Below the pieces are notes generated by a model that saw only the letters and a list, made by a program, of their open reading frames with translations, searched no databases and was not told where the DNA came from. The translations under genes and the position numbers were made by a program. This document shows, piece after piece, positions 17,715 to 25,978 of a stretch of DNA of 64,000 nucleotides (position 1 is the first letter of the stretch; the number at the start of each line of letters is the position of its first letter). Source of the stretch: Ureibacillus sinduriensis BLB-1 = JCM 15800 (lineage in GTDB: Bacteria > Bacillota > Bacilli > Bacillales_A > Planococcaceae); the NCBI RefSeq assembly GCF_000772955.1, contig NZ_JPVO01000054.1, forward strand, positions 1 to 64,000, read 5' to 3'.

Positions 17715-17992
17715 GTGGGGATATTAAACAGTGATTACGCATTTTTGGAAGCCGATTATAGTAACTCGAGCTTGAGTCGGCTCCAATTAAAAGTTGGTAG
17801 CAATCGTGTACAAAGTACTGGCCAGTCCGTGGATGAAGGAAATAGCCTCAAAAATATGCTTATAGGGCTATTAATCAAGGTAAACCCAGTGGCGCCAATA
17901 TTGGCATGGATACCGGCGGATATTTATTGTATTGTTTTTCTGATGACCGGGGAATTGCTGACGTTCTGAAAGTCCTTTCTTTTTATCGATAG
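17715..17992 (+). CDS. Small hypothetical gene, probably frameshifted
   Basis: A GTG start at 17715 follows a good GAAGGAG site and opens an 84-codon frame to 17969 (MGILNSDYAFLEADYSNSSL...). After about codon 46 the composition becomes odd and hydrophobic. A different frame open from 17846 to the TAG at 17990..17992 reads more naturally (YAYRAINQGKPSGANIGMDT, then GGYLLYCFSDDRG). I infer one original ~92-residue protein with a frameshift near 17850. A strong terminator follows at 18027. I do not recognise the family. If no frameshift exists, the CDS ends at 17969. Confidence 0.45.
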
Positions 17993-18026
17993 CAAAATTT
18001 TGCAAGCAGTGTTAAGTTATCAGTCT

Positions 18027-18058
18027 AACGTCGGGAGTGTACCCTCCCGGCGTTTTCT
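18027..18058 (+). terminator. Terminator after the 17715 gene
   Basis: An 11-bp stem (AACGTCGGGAG with CTCCCGGCGTT, one G-U pair, 6-base loop) is followed by TTTTCT. Confidence 0.8.
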
Positions 18059-18215
18059 AATGGCTTATGGACCTGTAACTCGAGCAGTCCAACATTAGAT
18101 CAAAAACGAGCAGAGTGCCCATAGAAGGATTATCGGTGATTTTTGTTGAATAAGTCTTTGAATCAATTATGTCCAAATAAAATCAGGTAAAATCCTATTT
18201 TTGAGGTGATATTAA

Positions 18216-18728
18216 GTGTTAAGTAGTGTGAAAATTGAACAATTATTAACGGTTGAAGCGCACATTGTGGAACTTTCAAATCTTCTAATCCAAACGGTGG
18301 AAGATGGGGCATCGATTGGATTTTTACCACCATTGCATCCTACAGAAGCTAACGAATATTGGAAAGATGTCCTCAATACAGAAACGATTCTATTGGTTGC
18401 AAAAATAGATAATCATATAGTAGGAAGTATCCAATTGCATCTAAATACAAAGCAAAACGGCAGTCATCGAGCTGAAATCGCGAAACTAATGACTAATCCC
18501 AATTATCGTCGTATGGGCATCGGACGCCAACTCATGAAACAAGCGGAAGAGCGGGCGAAGCGGGAAGGACGGACAGTGTTAGTACTCGATACAAGAGAAG
18601 GTGATCCTTCTAACCTGCTTTATTCCGCACTGGGCTATATAGAGGCTGGTAAGATCCCTTATTATGCAAAATCGGCCAATGGTGAGTTGCATGCTACTGT
18701 TTTTTACTATAAAACCCTAATGGATTGA
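18216..18728 (+). CDS. GNAT family N-acetyltransferase
   Basis: The 170-residue protein has the GNAT acetyl-CoA signature: a beta4 segment (GSIQLHL...AEIAKLMTNP), then the pyrophosphate loop YRRMGIGRQLMKQAEERA near residues 108-125, and LYSALGYIEAGKIPYY near the C-terminus. It transfers an acetyl group to an unknown amine. The start is GTG 18216, behind TTGAGGTG. It may head the four-gene set that runs to the terminator at 21601; the gap to the next gene is about 85 bases. The substrate cannot be told from the sequence. Confidence 0.85.
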   Translation: MLSSVKIEQLLTVEAHIVELSNLLIQTVEDGASIGFLPPLHPTEANEYWKDVLNTETILLVAKIDNHIVGSIQLHLNTKQNGSHRAEIAKLMTNPNYRRMGIGRQLMKQAEERAKREGRTVLVLDTREGDPSNLLYSALGYIEAGKIPYYAKSANGELHATVFYYKTLMD

Positions 18729-18735
18729 TCGATTT

Positions 18736-19404
18736 TTGTATATCCATCAAAATTGGAACAATTATACAGTTGACCACGACCTCTCATTTATAGAAGGAGA
18801 GGGAGGAATTCATATAAAAAAAGTTGTCCTTTATTTATCAGTTAGTAGCAGTTTAATAATTTTAGGGTTCTATTTATTTCGATGGGGTTTAATTGATGCG
18901 TTTTCTGTATTCTTAATGCCTTTTTTATGGTTATTAACCGTTGGATTTTTCATTGTAGGACTCGTTTTATCGATTATTGGAGTTTTTAAAAATAAATATT
19001 GGAAGCCACTTTTGATACATCTTATAACAATACTATTATTGTTCCTTGTTCCTTTCAATGAGTTATCATTGAAATTCGATTTTTTGATGAAAAAGGAGGA
19101 TAGAGTTGAGGTAATTTCCATGATAAGTAGCGGAAACCTACAACCTAATGTTTCTCATAATAAATCACTAATTAAGTTGCCCTATAAATACAATCAATTA
19201 TCAAGTGGTGGAGGAGAAATTGTTGTCGAAAGACAGGGTGATGCTTATTCTGTCTTATTCTTCACATTACGTGGAATCTTAGATGGATTTTCAGGTTTTA
19301 TTTATTCCCCGGATGGACTTAAACCGGGAAAGAATGATTTTGGTGGAGATCTTAAAGAGATTGATAAGCTAAATGAAAACTGGTATTTTGTTGTTTCGTA
19401 TTAA
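18736..19404 (+). CDS. Hypothetical membrane protein with unusual start site
   Basis: The protein has three or four hydrophobic helices in its N-terminal half (KKVVLYLSVSSSLIILGFYL, FLMPFLWLLTVGFFIVGLVL, LLIHLITILLLFLVPF) and a soluble C-terminal half of ~110 residues of no family I recognise. The only conventional in-frame start is TTG 18736, which has no ribosome site. A textbook GGGAGG at 18801..18806 instead points, with a 7-base gap, to an ATA codon at 18814. Translation from there gives IKKVVLYLSV..., a natural membrane-protein start of 197 residues. So the true start is either a non-canonical ATA or an ATG lost by mutation. Confidence 0.6.
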   Translation: MYIHQNWNNYTVDHDLSFIEGEGGIHIKKVVLYLSVSSSLIILGFYLFRWGLIDAFSVFLMPFLWLLTVGFFIVGLVLSIIGVFKNKYWKPLLIHLITILLLFLVPFNELSLKFDFLMKKEDRVEVISMISSGNLQPNVSHNKSLIKLPYKYNQLSSGGGEIVVERQGDAYSVLFFTLRGILDGFSGFIYSPDGLKPGKNDFGGDLKEIDKLNENWYFVVSY

Positions 19405-19454
19405 AAATATTGATATTTCTAACAGAAGATAAATTATATCCTAGGGGGGATCAC

Positions 19455-20024
19455 ATGATTGAATCTTCTCTAATCTATTGGCTTTTTTGCTATATAATAG
19501 GCAATTTCATGACGGCATATGTCGTTGGCAAGATGAATCATGTTGATTTACGTCTAGAAAACAGCCGAAATTTAGGTGCGCGAAATGCTGGGCGAGTCCT
19601 TGGGCGTTGGGCATTTATTGTTACGTTATTAGGCGATGCCCTTAAAGGGGGGCTGGTCATCGGTTTAGGTCGCTCGATGGGCTTTGAACAATGGGTATTG
19701 GCGGGAGGCTTATTTTTTGTCATTGTTGGACATCTATATCCATTTTGGCTTAAGTTTCACGGTGGAAAAGGCGTGGCTACCTTCATTGGAGCCGGGTTAT
19801 GTTTGGAGCCATCGTTATTTTTATGGATGATTTCAGGTAGCATTTTGCTGTTGCTGATTGTACGAAGCTTAACAGTCTGTATGCTTGGGGGGTTCACTTT
19901 ATACATAGCGGGCATGGTATGGGAAGGGAGTTTGATGGCGCATTGCGGTGTTGTTCTATCAATCTGTTTGATTATATGGAAACATCGGCGTAACTTTTGG
20001 CATATTATGGGACAGCAGAAATGA
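19455..20024 (+). CDS. PlsY-like glycerol-3-phosphate/acyl-phosphate acyltransferase paralogue
   Basis: The 189-residue membrane protein has ~5 helices and PlsY landmarks: motif 1 appears as SRNLGARNAGR (canonical SGNxGATNxxR, so Gly to Arg and Thr to Arg), and motif 3 is GHLYPFWLKFHGGKGVAT. PlsY moves an acyl chain from acyl-phosphate to glycerol-3-phosphate. The altered motif 1 suggests a different acceptor, which is inference. The start is ATG 19455 behind a GGGGGGA site; 15 upstream codons in frame have no such site. It is followed 10 bases later by the acyltransferase-aminotransferase fusion and is probably a dedicated paralogue, not the housekeeping PlsY. Confidence 0.8.
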   Translation: MIESSLIYWLFCYIIGNFMTAYVVGKMNHVDLRLENSRNLGARNAGRVLGRWAFIVTLLGDALKGGLVIGLGRSMGFEQWVLAGGLFFVIVGHLYPFWLKFHGGKGVATFIGAGLCLEPSLFLWMISGSILLLLIVRSLTVCMLGGFTLYIAGMVWEGSLMAHCGVVLSICLIIWKHRRNFWHIMGQQK

Positions 20025-20034
20025 GGGGGATATG

Positions 20035-21594
20035 ATGTATTGGTGTAAAATCGCAACTACGGAGAAGGAGTTTGAGGGCATTGCTGCGCTAAATTATGAA
20101 ACCTTCGTGGAAGAAATTCCACAGTATGAGCCAAATAAAACGAAACGAAAAGTGGATCGCTTTCATGAAGAAAATCAATACATAGTTGTTTATAAAGAAA
20201 CAGAAATCGTTGGGATGCTTGCTTTTCGAGATAAGCGGCCTTTTTCATTGGACGAGAAAATCGGAAATGTTGAACGATACTTAGAAGAAGCGGATTGCGG
20301 GAAGTTGGCTGAAATACGGTTATTAGCAGTAAAAATGCCATACCGGACAGGACGGGTTTTCTTTCGCTTAATCCAGGCGGTTTATGCATTCGCCTATCAC
20401 CGTGGCTATACGGCGGCCGTCATCTCAGGAACCACGAGGGAACAAAAGTTATATAAGCAGATGGGATTCGTTCCTTTTGCTGAAGCGGTGGGGACGGAAG
20501 AGGCGAAATTTGTACCGATGATTTTGACGAAAAATAAATTTGAACAAGCGTTGGAAAAAAGAATTTCAAAGGGAAACCACTTTACATTTTACCCAGGTCC
20601 AGTAAAGCAAAATGTACCTTTGTCTCATACGAACTTATCGCACCGTTCTTCCGAATTTATGGACATATACACAAGGATGAAACAACAATTGCTAAAAATC
20701 TCTGGAGCAAATCATATTTCGACTGTTGTCGGGAGTGGCACGCTGGCAAATGATATTATGTTGGGGCAATTAAAAGTTAATTGCGAGAAAAAGGGACTTA
20801 TTTTAGTAAACGGTGAATTTGGTGAAAGATTGGTGGAACAGGCGCGAAGCTGGGACCTTCCTTTTGAGCAAATATCTTGGGAATGGGGGATGGCATACGA
20901 GACGGAAGTGACCGAACGGTATTTAGCATCAGGGGAAATTGAATGGCTTCTAATGGTCCATGGTGAAACATCAACCGGAACACTCAATGCCATTGAACCG
21001 ATTCTGGAAATAACAAAACGTAATCATGTGAAATTATGTGTTGACTGCATAAGTTCTTTTGGGGCTATGCCTTTCTCAATGAATGAATTGTATATGGCTA
21101 CAGCTGTAAGTGGGAAAGCGATCGGTGCAATGAGTGGTCTTTCCTTTATTTTTTCGCAGCAGCTTGCGAAGGAGGCAAAACTGCCTTCGTATCTCAATCT
21201 AGCCAAGTATCAACATTCCAAACCACCATTTACCGTACCCGCAACCCTTGTGGCGAATATGTTGGAGGCATTAAAAGAATATCCGCAACGTTATAGATTG
21301 TTGGAACAACGTTTTATGGAATTGCAAAATTTGGGGATAGTCGAGAAATATGGGATTCCGACAAATAATTACCCGATGATCGTAACGTTGCAACTACCGA
21401 ATGAATTAAACGGGTTGCACAAAGATTTAAAGTTAAATGGAATTCTGCTGCACGCAGACAGTGCCTACTTGCGTGAGCGAGGCTTAATGCAACTTTCCAC
21501 TATCCAGCCAGATTTTGAAGAAGCATTCAAACAGCTAAAAGAAATCCTCGGTTATTACTTATCTGTTATGGAAGATGCCCGCGTAAATTCATAA
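20035..21594 (+). CDS. GNAT-like acyltransferase fused to class V aminotransferase
   Basis: This ~519-residue fusion has two enzymes. Residues 1-165 are GNAT-fold (AALNYETFVEEIPQ, AEIRLLAVKMPYRTGRVF, YKQMGFVPFAEAVG) and recall acyl-ACP N-acyltransferases of the FeeM/OlsB kind more than acetyltransferases. From ~183 a class V PLP aminotransferase of the alanine-glyoxylate/AEP transaminase group follows: FYPGPV, SHRSSEF, CVDCISSFGAMPF with the PLP aspartate (~337), and SGKAIGAMSGLSF with the likely PLP lysine (~361). It lies 10 bases after the PlsY paralogue, ATG 20035 (or 20032) behind GAGGGGG, and a terminator follows. Together they look like a lipid-modifying module producing an acylated amino compound; this is inference. 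Confidence 0.8.
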   Translation: MYWCKIATTEKEFEGIAALNYETFVEEIPQYEPNKTKRKVDRFHEENQYIVVYKETEIVGMLAFRDKRPFSLDEKIGNVERYLEEADCGKLAEIRLLAVKMPYRTGRVFFRLIQAVYAFAYHRGYTAAVISGTTREQKLYKQMGFVPFAEAVGTEEAKFVPMILTKNKFEQALEKRISKGNHFTFYPGPVKQNVPLSHTNLSHRSSEFMDIYTRMKQQLLKISGANHISTVVGSGTLANDIMLGQLKVNCEKKGLILVNGEFGERLVEQARSWDLPFEQISWEWGMAYETEVTERYLASGEIEWLLMVHGETSTGTLNAIEPILEITKRNHVKLCVDCISSFGAMPFSMNELYMATAVSGKAIGAMSGLSFIFSQQLAKEAKLPSYLNLAKYQHSKPPFTVPATLVANMLEALKEYPQRYRLLEQRFMELQNLGIVEKYGIPTNNYPMIVTLQLPNELNGLHKDLKLNGILLHADSAYLRERGLMQLSTIQPDFEEAFKQLKEILGYYLSVMEDARVNS

Positions 21595-21600
21595 CCTTGC

Positions 21601-21638
21601 ATGCTAATCCGCTGAACTGTCGGATTAGCATATTTTTG
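21601..21638 (+). terminator. Terminator of the PlsY-like/fusion operon
   Basis: A perfect 11-bp stem (ATGCTAATCCG and CGGATTAGCAT, 9-base loop) is followed by ATTTTTG. Confidence 0.85.
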
Positions 21639-21741
21639 TTGATAGATAAATAGGGGCGTAAGTCTTGGAAATAATTTTACCTATCAATAGAAAGCAGCTA
21701 AAGCTATACTATGCTTAATGTTAATTGAAGGAGATCAAGAA

Positions 21742-23163
21742 ATGAATGAAAACGCTGGATTACCAACTGAATTAATACATAAGAATGAAAAGAAATATTT
21801 TTGGCTTGTCCTTAGCATTAGTATGCTGATTTATATTGTATTGGCATTGTCGATTGTTGGGATAGTTGTTTTGGTTCTACTGATGTTGGTGTCATTATTC
21901 TTTAACGCGCTAATGATTGGAAATATTCGTTCGAATGCAGTGAAAATCAGCCCTGATCAGTTCCCGGAAATTTTTGGGAAAGCAGGGGAGCTATGCAGAA
22001 AGATGCAAATCGATAAAATTCCAGATATTTATGTGCAGCAATCAGGTGGGATGTTAAACGCCTTTGCAACAAGGTTTTTTGGACGAAATATGGTCGTGAT
22101 TTATGCAGAGATTTTTGAATTATACGGTACGAACGAGGAAGAGGAACTGAACTTTGTCCTGGCTCATGAACTTGCCCATATTAAACGTAACCATTTAACA
22201 AAACAGATGTTAATTTTACCGGCAATGTGGATACCCGGCGTTGCTGAGCTGTATTTGAGAGCGTGCGAGTATACTTGTGATCGTTACGCAGCCTACTACA
22301 CTGAAAATAGTGCTGCGGCCAAAAATAGCTTAACAATGCTCGCTATTGGAAAACAACTTTATTTGCATGTTAATAAAGAACACTATATGAAACAATTAAA
22401 TGAAGAAAAAGGGTTCATTGTTTGGCTAAGCCAAGTCTTATCAACTCATCCACCTCTACCAAAACGAATTGATGAAATTGGGTTGTTCTTTGGAGAGAAA
22501 GAAAAAGCACTGATTGAGCCAAACAAGATGAAAATTATTTGGTTACTGGTAAGTATTGCGATTTTCGGGTTTGGTGCTATTTTGTCAGCAGGGATTTACT
22601 ATTTTGCGAATACAGGACTATTAATTGACCTGATGGACGATTATGAGGACGCAGAATATTACGAGGACGAGGGGTATTATGAGGAAGAAATAGAAATCTC
22701 ACCATTCATCCAAGCGGTAGTAAATGGAGAAATCGAGCAAGTAGCGGCGATGATTGCTGAGGGGGAAGATGTTCACCAAGAAGACTATTACGGAAATACA
22801 GTCTTGGATTGGGCTGTGAAGAGTGGTGATGCGAAAATGGTGGAATTGTTGCTCGAGTCTGGAGCAGATGCAAATTACGAAAGTAGTTATGGAATGACGG
22901 CATTAATGACGGCCGCTGAAATGGGTGACCCGGAAATGGTTAAGCTGCTGGTTGAATCTGGTGGGGATCCAAATTATCAAGAATACAGCGGACTGACGGC
23001 ATTAACTTATGCAATTCAAAGCTCGGATATGGAAACGGTTCAAACTTTACTCGACCTGGGAGCAGATCCAAGTTTAATTGATTCAGAAGGCATGAACGCC
23101 TATATGATAGCAATTCAGGCAGGGAAGCGGGAAATCGCGGAACTTTTGAAGTACGATAATTAA
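21742..23163 (+). CDS. M48 membrane metalloprotease fused to ankyrin repeats
   Basis: The 473-residue protein has two adjacent TM helices (~19-58), then an M48 peptidase domain with the zinc motif HELAH at 142-146 and the third ligand Glu ~176 in ACEYTCDRYAAYY, and a further TM helix (~264-290). An acidic Asp/Glu/Tyr-rich linker leads to about four ankyrin repeats (~325-473; GNTVLDWAVKSGDAKMVELL, GMTALMTAAEMGDPEMVKLL, etc.). M48 membrane proteases such as HtpX take part in quality control of membrane proteins; the cytoplasmic ankyrin array could recruit substrates or a regulator. The start is ATG 21742 behind AAGGAGATC. The fusion is unusual and not a frame artefact: the frame is continuous. 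Confidence 0.85.
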   Translation: MNENAGLPTELIHKNEKKYFWLVLSISMLIYIVLALSIVGIVVLVLLMLVSLFFNALMIGNIRSNAVKISPDQFPEIFGKAGELCRKMQIDKIPDIYVQQSGGMLNAFATRFFGRNMVVIYAEIFELYGTNEEEELNFVLAHELAHIKRNHLTKQMLILPAMWIPGVAELYLRACEYTCDRYAAYYTENSAAAKNSLTMLAIGKQLYLHVNKEHYMKQLNEEKGFIVWLSQVLSTHPPLPKRIDEIGLFFGEKEKALIEPNKMKIIWLLVSIAIFGFGAILSAGIYYFANTGLLIDLMDDYEDAEYYEDEGYYEEEIEISPFIQAVVNGEIEQVAAMIAEGEDVHQEDYYGNTVLDWAVKSGDAKMVELLLESGADANYESSYGMTALMTAAEMGDPEMVKLLVESGGDPNYQEYSGLTALTYAIQSSDMETVQTLLDLGADPSLIDSEGMNAYMIAIQAGKREIAELLKYDN

Positions 23164-23180
23164 TAAGTGATTGAGTAAAA

Positions 23181-23427
23181 AGCGTCCATCATAAGTGGAC
23201 GACCAGATTGTAGACAAAGTCGATATTCGACTTTGTCTACATGTTTTTTTAGGTTATTTCCTTACAAATAAAGAGTTATTCATACTGTCTTGAAAACGCT
23301 TCGCAGACAAGGCGGGCAGTTGAGTGAAGAGATGAATAGAACATTACGTTCACGAGGGGACGAACGAGACAACCAACGCAGGATGAAAGCGTTCGTCAAC
23401 AGTCTGAGCGTCCGTCATAAGTGGACG
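23181..23427 (+). repeat. Dispersed ~205-bp repeat nested in a duplicated terminator hairpin (copy 1)
   Basis: The element body (23202..23406) matches the reverse complement of 54953..55152 over its whole length; for example 23329..23352 and 23368..23393 are identical to 55007..55030 and 54967..54992. It is bounded by two copies of a 21-bp hairpin (23181..23201 and 23407..23427, one mismatch: AGCGTCC, 7-base loop region, GGACG). Only the right copy has the T-tract (CCTTTTTAT). The hairpin is the terminator of the M48 gene and is not part of the other copy, so it looks like a target-site duplication. The body contains its own terminator near the left end. Confidence 0.8.
23210..23251 (+). terminator. 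Terminator carried inside repeat copy 1
   Basis: A perfect 14-bp stem (GTAGACAAAGTCGA and its complement, 3-base loop) followed by ATGTTTTTTTA. The same structure occurs in reverse at 55105..55149, so it belongs to the repeat. Confidence 0.85.
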
Positions 23428-23544
23428 CCTTTTTATATAGAGGAGTATTTAAAAGGATAAACAACAGCAAAACTAGAAGTTATAAAAGGGAGCGCAGTCC
23501 GTCACGGTTTGGTTAATGAAAAAAGCACTTAATGGAGGTTTGAT

Positions 23545-24330
23545 ATGAAATTAATGGACCCTAGCAAGCTGGTCGATTGGTTGCCACCGCATTCCATCGC
23601 GTGGTATCAACAGCTAAGTGATTCTGTAGGAAAGTACGTTTACCCGTGGAATTCCACCCTGAAAGAACCAAACGGAGAGTCGATATTCGAAAGGGATGTG
23701 GCTCAAATGATAGTAAATAAGAAGGTATTGGATGTTGGATGCGGTCATGGAGAATTCACAATTAAATGCAGTGATACAGCCAAAGAAATAGTAGGCTTTG
23801 ATATAACAGATCATTTCGTTCAAGTAGGTCAAGACCTGGCGAATAGAAAACCAAATGTGAAATTCATAGCGGGTAATAGTAAAGATGGATTGCCTTTTAA
23901 AAGAGATGAGTTTGATTGTGCATACATAAGAAAAGGACCAACCTCCGCCTATCCATTTTTGAAAGCAGTTGTCAAAAAGGATGGCTCGATTATCGGTCTA
24001 CATCCCGGTGATGATTCAGGGAAGGAGTTGGCCATGCTATTTCCCAACCTGTTTGAACAGGTAAAAGGAACACCAATTTTAGATACCATTGAAAAAAGAT
24101 TGGCTAGTAGCCATTTTTCTTCCACAAGCTTGGAAAACGTAACTAGTATCGAATTTATCAAAACACCAATCGATCTAATAAAACTTCGTTGCTTTGGCCA
24201 AAAAATTGCCATTTATGAAACAACGAAAGAAAAAAATCTATCAATTGTCGAAAAGATATTTGAACGAAATGCAACTGATGATGGCTTACCGATAACATTT
24301 TCACGTTATTTGGTTCGTATAAGTGTTTAA
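23545..24330 (+). CDS. Class I SAM-dependent methyltransferase
   Basis: The 261-residue protein has the Rossmann methyltransferase motif I VLDVGCGHGEFTIK (~63-76), an acidic motif II (IVGFDI), a motif near KDGLPFKRDEFDCAY and a motif III-like region (KKDGSIIGLHPGD). The methyl acceptor is unknown. The first ~60 residues, with several Trp/Tyr residues (VDWLPPHSIAWYQQLSDSVG), are a helical cap that could shape substrate choice. It starts at ATG 23545 behind a GGAGG site (23532..23536) and is transcribed alone between the repeat and the next gene. Confidence 0.8.
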   Translation: MKLMDPSKLVDWLPPHSIAWYQQLSDSVGKYVYPWNSTLKEPNGESIFERDVAQMIVNKKVLDVGCGHGEFTIKCSDTAKEIVGFDITDHFVQVGQDLANRKPNVKFIAGNSKDGLPFKRDEFDCAYIRKGPTSAYPFLKAVVKKDGSIIGLHPGDDSGKELAMLFPNLFEQVKGTPILDTIEKRLASSHFSSTSLENVTSIEFIKTPIDLIKLRCFGQKIAIYETTKEKNLSIVEKIFERNATDDGLPITFSRYLVRISV

Positions 24331-24529
24331 TAGAATCTCGTTATTAAAATCGGCTGTTAGCTTTAAGTTAAGAGGTATACAGGATATTTTTATTAGCTTT
24401 CTATGCAAGGCCCCTTTTTTCTTTTTGAAATTATGTTGATGGTGCAGGTGCAATAGAACTTCTAAAAAAAAGAATAGGAACATATGTTCTTTTTGTGGTA
24501 TGATATGTTTAAAAAGTGGGAGGGACTAC

Positions 24530-25564
24530 ATGCCTTTGCTTAATATCAACATCAAGGAGCGGATGGAGCATTATCAAGTGACTGGTTTAAGTGTATCTGT
24601 AATACGCAATCATGAAATTAGTTTTGTTGAAAATTATGGCTTGCGAGAAGCTGATACTCTGAAAAAAGTGAATAATGATTCGATTTTTAGTGCTTGTTCA
24701 ATCAGTAAGTTTGTAACCGCCATGCTGGTAATGAAATTAGTACAACAGGGGTCTCTAGATTTGGATGAAGATGTAAACGTGAAATTGAAATCGTGGAAAG
24801 TCCCTGATAATCATTTTACAGTGAAGAGATGTGTGACATTAAGAAATTTACTTGGTCATCAATCAGGGATAACTGATCCGGAAAAGAGTTTTATGGAACT
24901 GAACTCGGATGGCCGGTATCCTACGATGGTTGAGTTATTAACAGGAAAAACCCCATATTGTGATGTTCCGATTGAAGTAAAGTATGAGCCGGAAACAGAT
25001 TTTCAATATTCCGATGCTGGATTTTGTATTATCCAGCTCATCATAGAAGATGTGTTGGGAAAGTCATTCGTAGAAGTAATTGACGAATTAATCTTTCACC
25101 CTCTAAAAATGACAAACAGCACATATACTTTAAACCTTCCAGAGAAGTTTTATGAGGATTTTACATCAGGCCATAACAATAGTGGATGCTTAGCAGAAAA
25201 TAACTATCCTATTTACCCATACCCAGCGGCTTCAGGTTTGTGGACAACTTCGAAGGATTTGTCACAACTAGTGCTTGAGTTGATGAATGCTTTAAAAAAT
25301 AAAAGTAAGCTTGGAATTTCTGTCGAGCAAGCAAATGAAATGATACAAGCTCGAGGCTGTAAAGGTTGGAATGGGCTTGGCGTGTTTCTGGAAGGCTCGG
25401 GAATTGAAATTGAACTTTCGTCTCTTGGGTGGGGCGAAGGCTTCCAATCGATGTTGGTAGCTTTTCCTTTAAAAGGTGATGGTATCGTAATTATGACAAA
25501 TACAGACTTAGGCGTCCACCAAATGAAAGGAATCATTGGTGAAATCTATCAATCATTCAACTAA
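24530..25564 (+). CDS. Serine hydrolase of the beta-lactamase/PBP4* family
   Basis: This 344-residue protein belongs to the class C beta-lactamase-related hydrolases (Pfam Beta-lactamase). It has the nucleophile motif S-x-x-K as SISK in SACSISKFVTAML (~57-60), a Tyr motif YSDAG (~159) and LWTTSKDLSQL in the C-terminal half. No signal peptide is present. Family members include esterases, D-aminopeptidases and PBP4*-like enzymes, so beta-lactamase activity should not be assumed. The start is ATG 24530 with GGGAGG seven bases upstream; an upstream in-frame ATG (24500) lacks a ribosome site. The VOC protein gene follows 36 bases later. Confidence 0.8.
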   Translation: MPLLNINIKERMEHYQVTGLSVSVIRNHEISFVENYGLREADTLKKVNNDSIFSACSISKFVTAMLVMKLVQQGSLDLDEDVNVKLKSWKVPDNHFTVKRCVTLRNLLGHQSGITDPEKSFMELNSDGRYPTMVELLTGKTPYCDVPIEVKYEPETDFQYSDAGFCIIQLIIEDVLGKSFVEVIDELIFHPLKMTNSTYTLNLPEKFYEDFTSGHNNSGCLAENNYPIYPYPAASGLWTTSKDLSQLVLELMNALKNKSKLGISVEQANEMIQARGCKGWNGLGVFLEGSGIEIELSSLGWGEGFQSMLVAFPLKGDGIVIMTNTDLGVHQMKGIIGEIYQSFN

Positions 25565-25600
25565 TTGCTTCAACCAAAATGGATAAAGGAGATGGACTTA

Positions 25601-25978
25601 ATGACAAAACCACTATTAAAGGGGATGGAAGGTGTTTTTATTCCAGTTAAAGACCCAAAAACATCTGCTAAATGGTACGAAGAGATTTTAGGCTTTCAAC
25701 TGGTTTATATGGAAGAAGAGGCGTGCGTCATGAGAATTCACGAAGATGCCCAAACTGTTGTATGCCTTGTTCGAACTGAGGACCACGAACCGATGAAATT
25801 CCCGAAAAATGATTTTGGAGTGGGCAAGTATTATAATTTCATTCCTGATGATATCGAAGAAACATATCAGTCCCTAATTAAAAAGAATATTAAAGTAAAC
25901 AAAATGGATGGGGAAGGAACAAGTAAATTCTTTACGTTTTATGACCCGGACGGCAATCCTTTAGGTGTCTGTGGATAA
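25601..25978 (+). CDS. VOC/glyoxalase-fold protein
   Basis: The 125-residue protein has the vicinal-oxygen-chelate fold pattern: GVFIPVKDPKTSAKWYEEIL at ~10-29, then a C-terminal FYDPDGNPLGVCG. This matches glyoxalase, bleomycin-resistance and dioxygenase superfamily members. Substrate and metal ligands cannot be fixed by eye. The start is ATG 25601 behind AAAGGAGATGG, 36 bases after the serine hydrolase and probably in its operon. Confidence 0.75.
   Translation: MTKPLLKGMEGVFIPVKDPKTSAKWYEEILGFQLVYMEEEACVMRIHEDAQTVVCLVRTEDHEPMKFPKNDFGVGKYYNFIPDDIEETYQSLIKKNIKVNKMDGEGTSKFFTFYDPDGNPLGVCG

Noticed and set aside
21601-21638. Whether other terminators in the window are duplicated without the repeat
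   Set aside because: The terminators at 14677, 21601, 27715, 35342, 39829 and 57818 were looked at and occur once each; hairpin duplication is limited to the two repeat sites.
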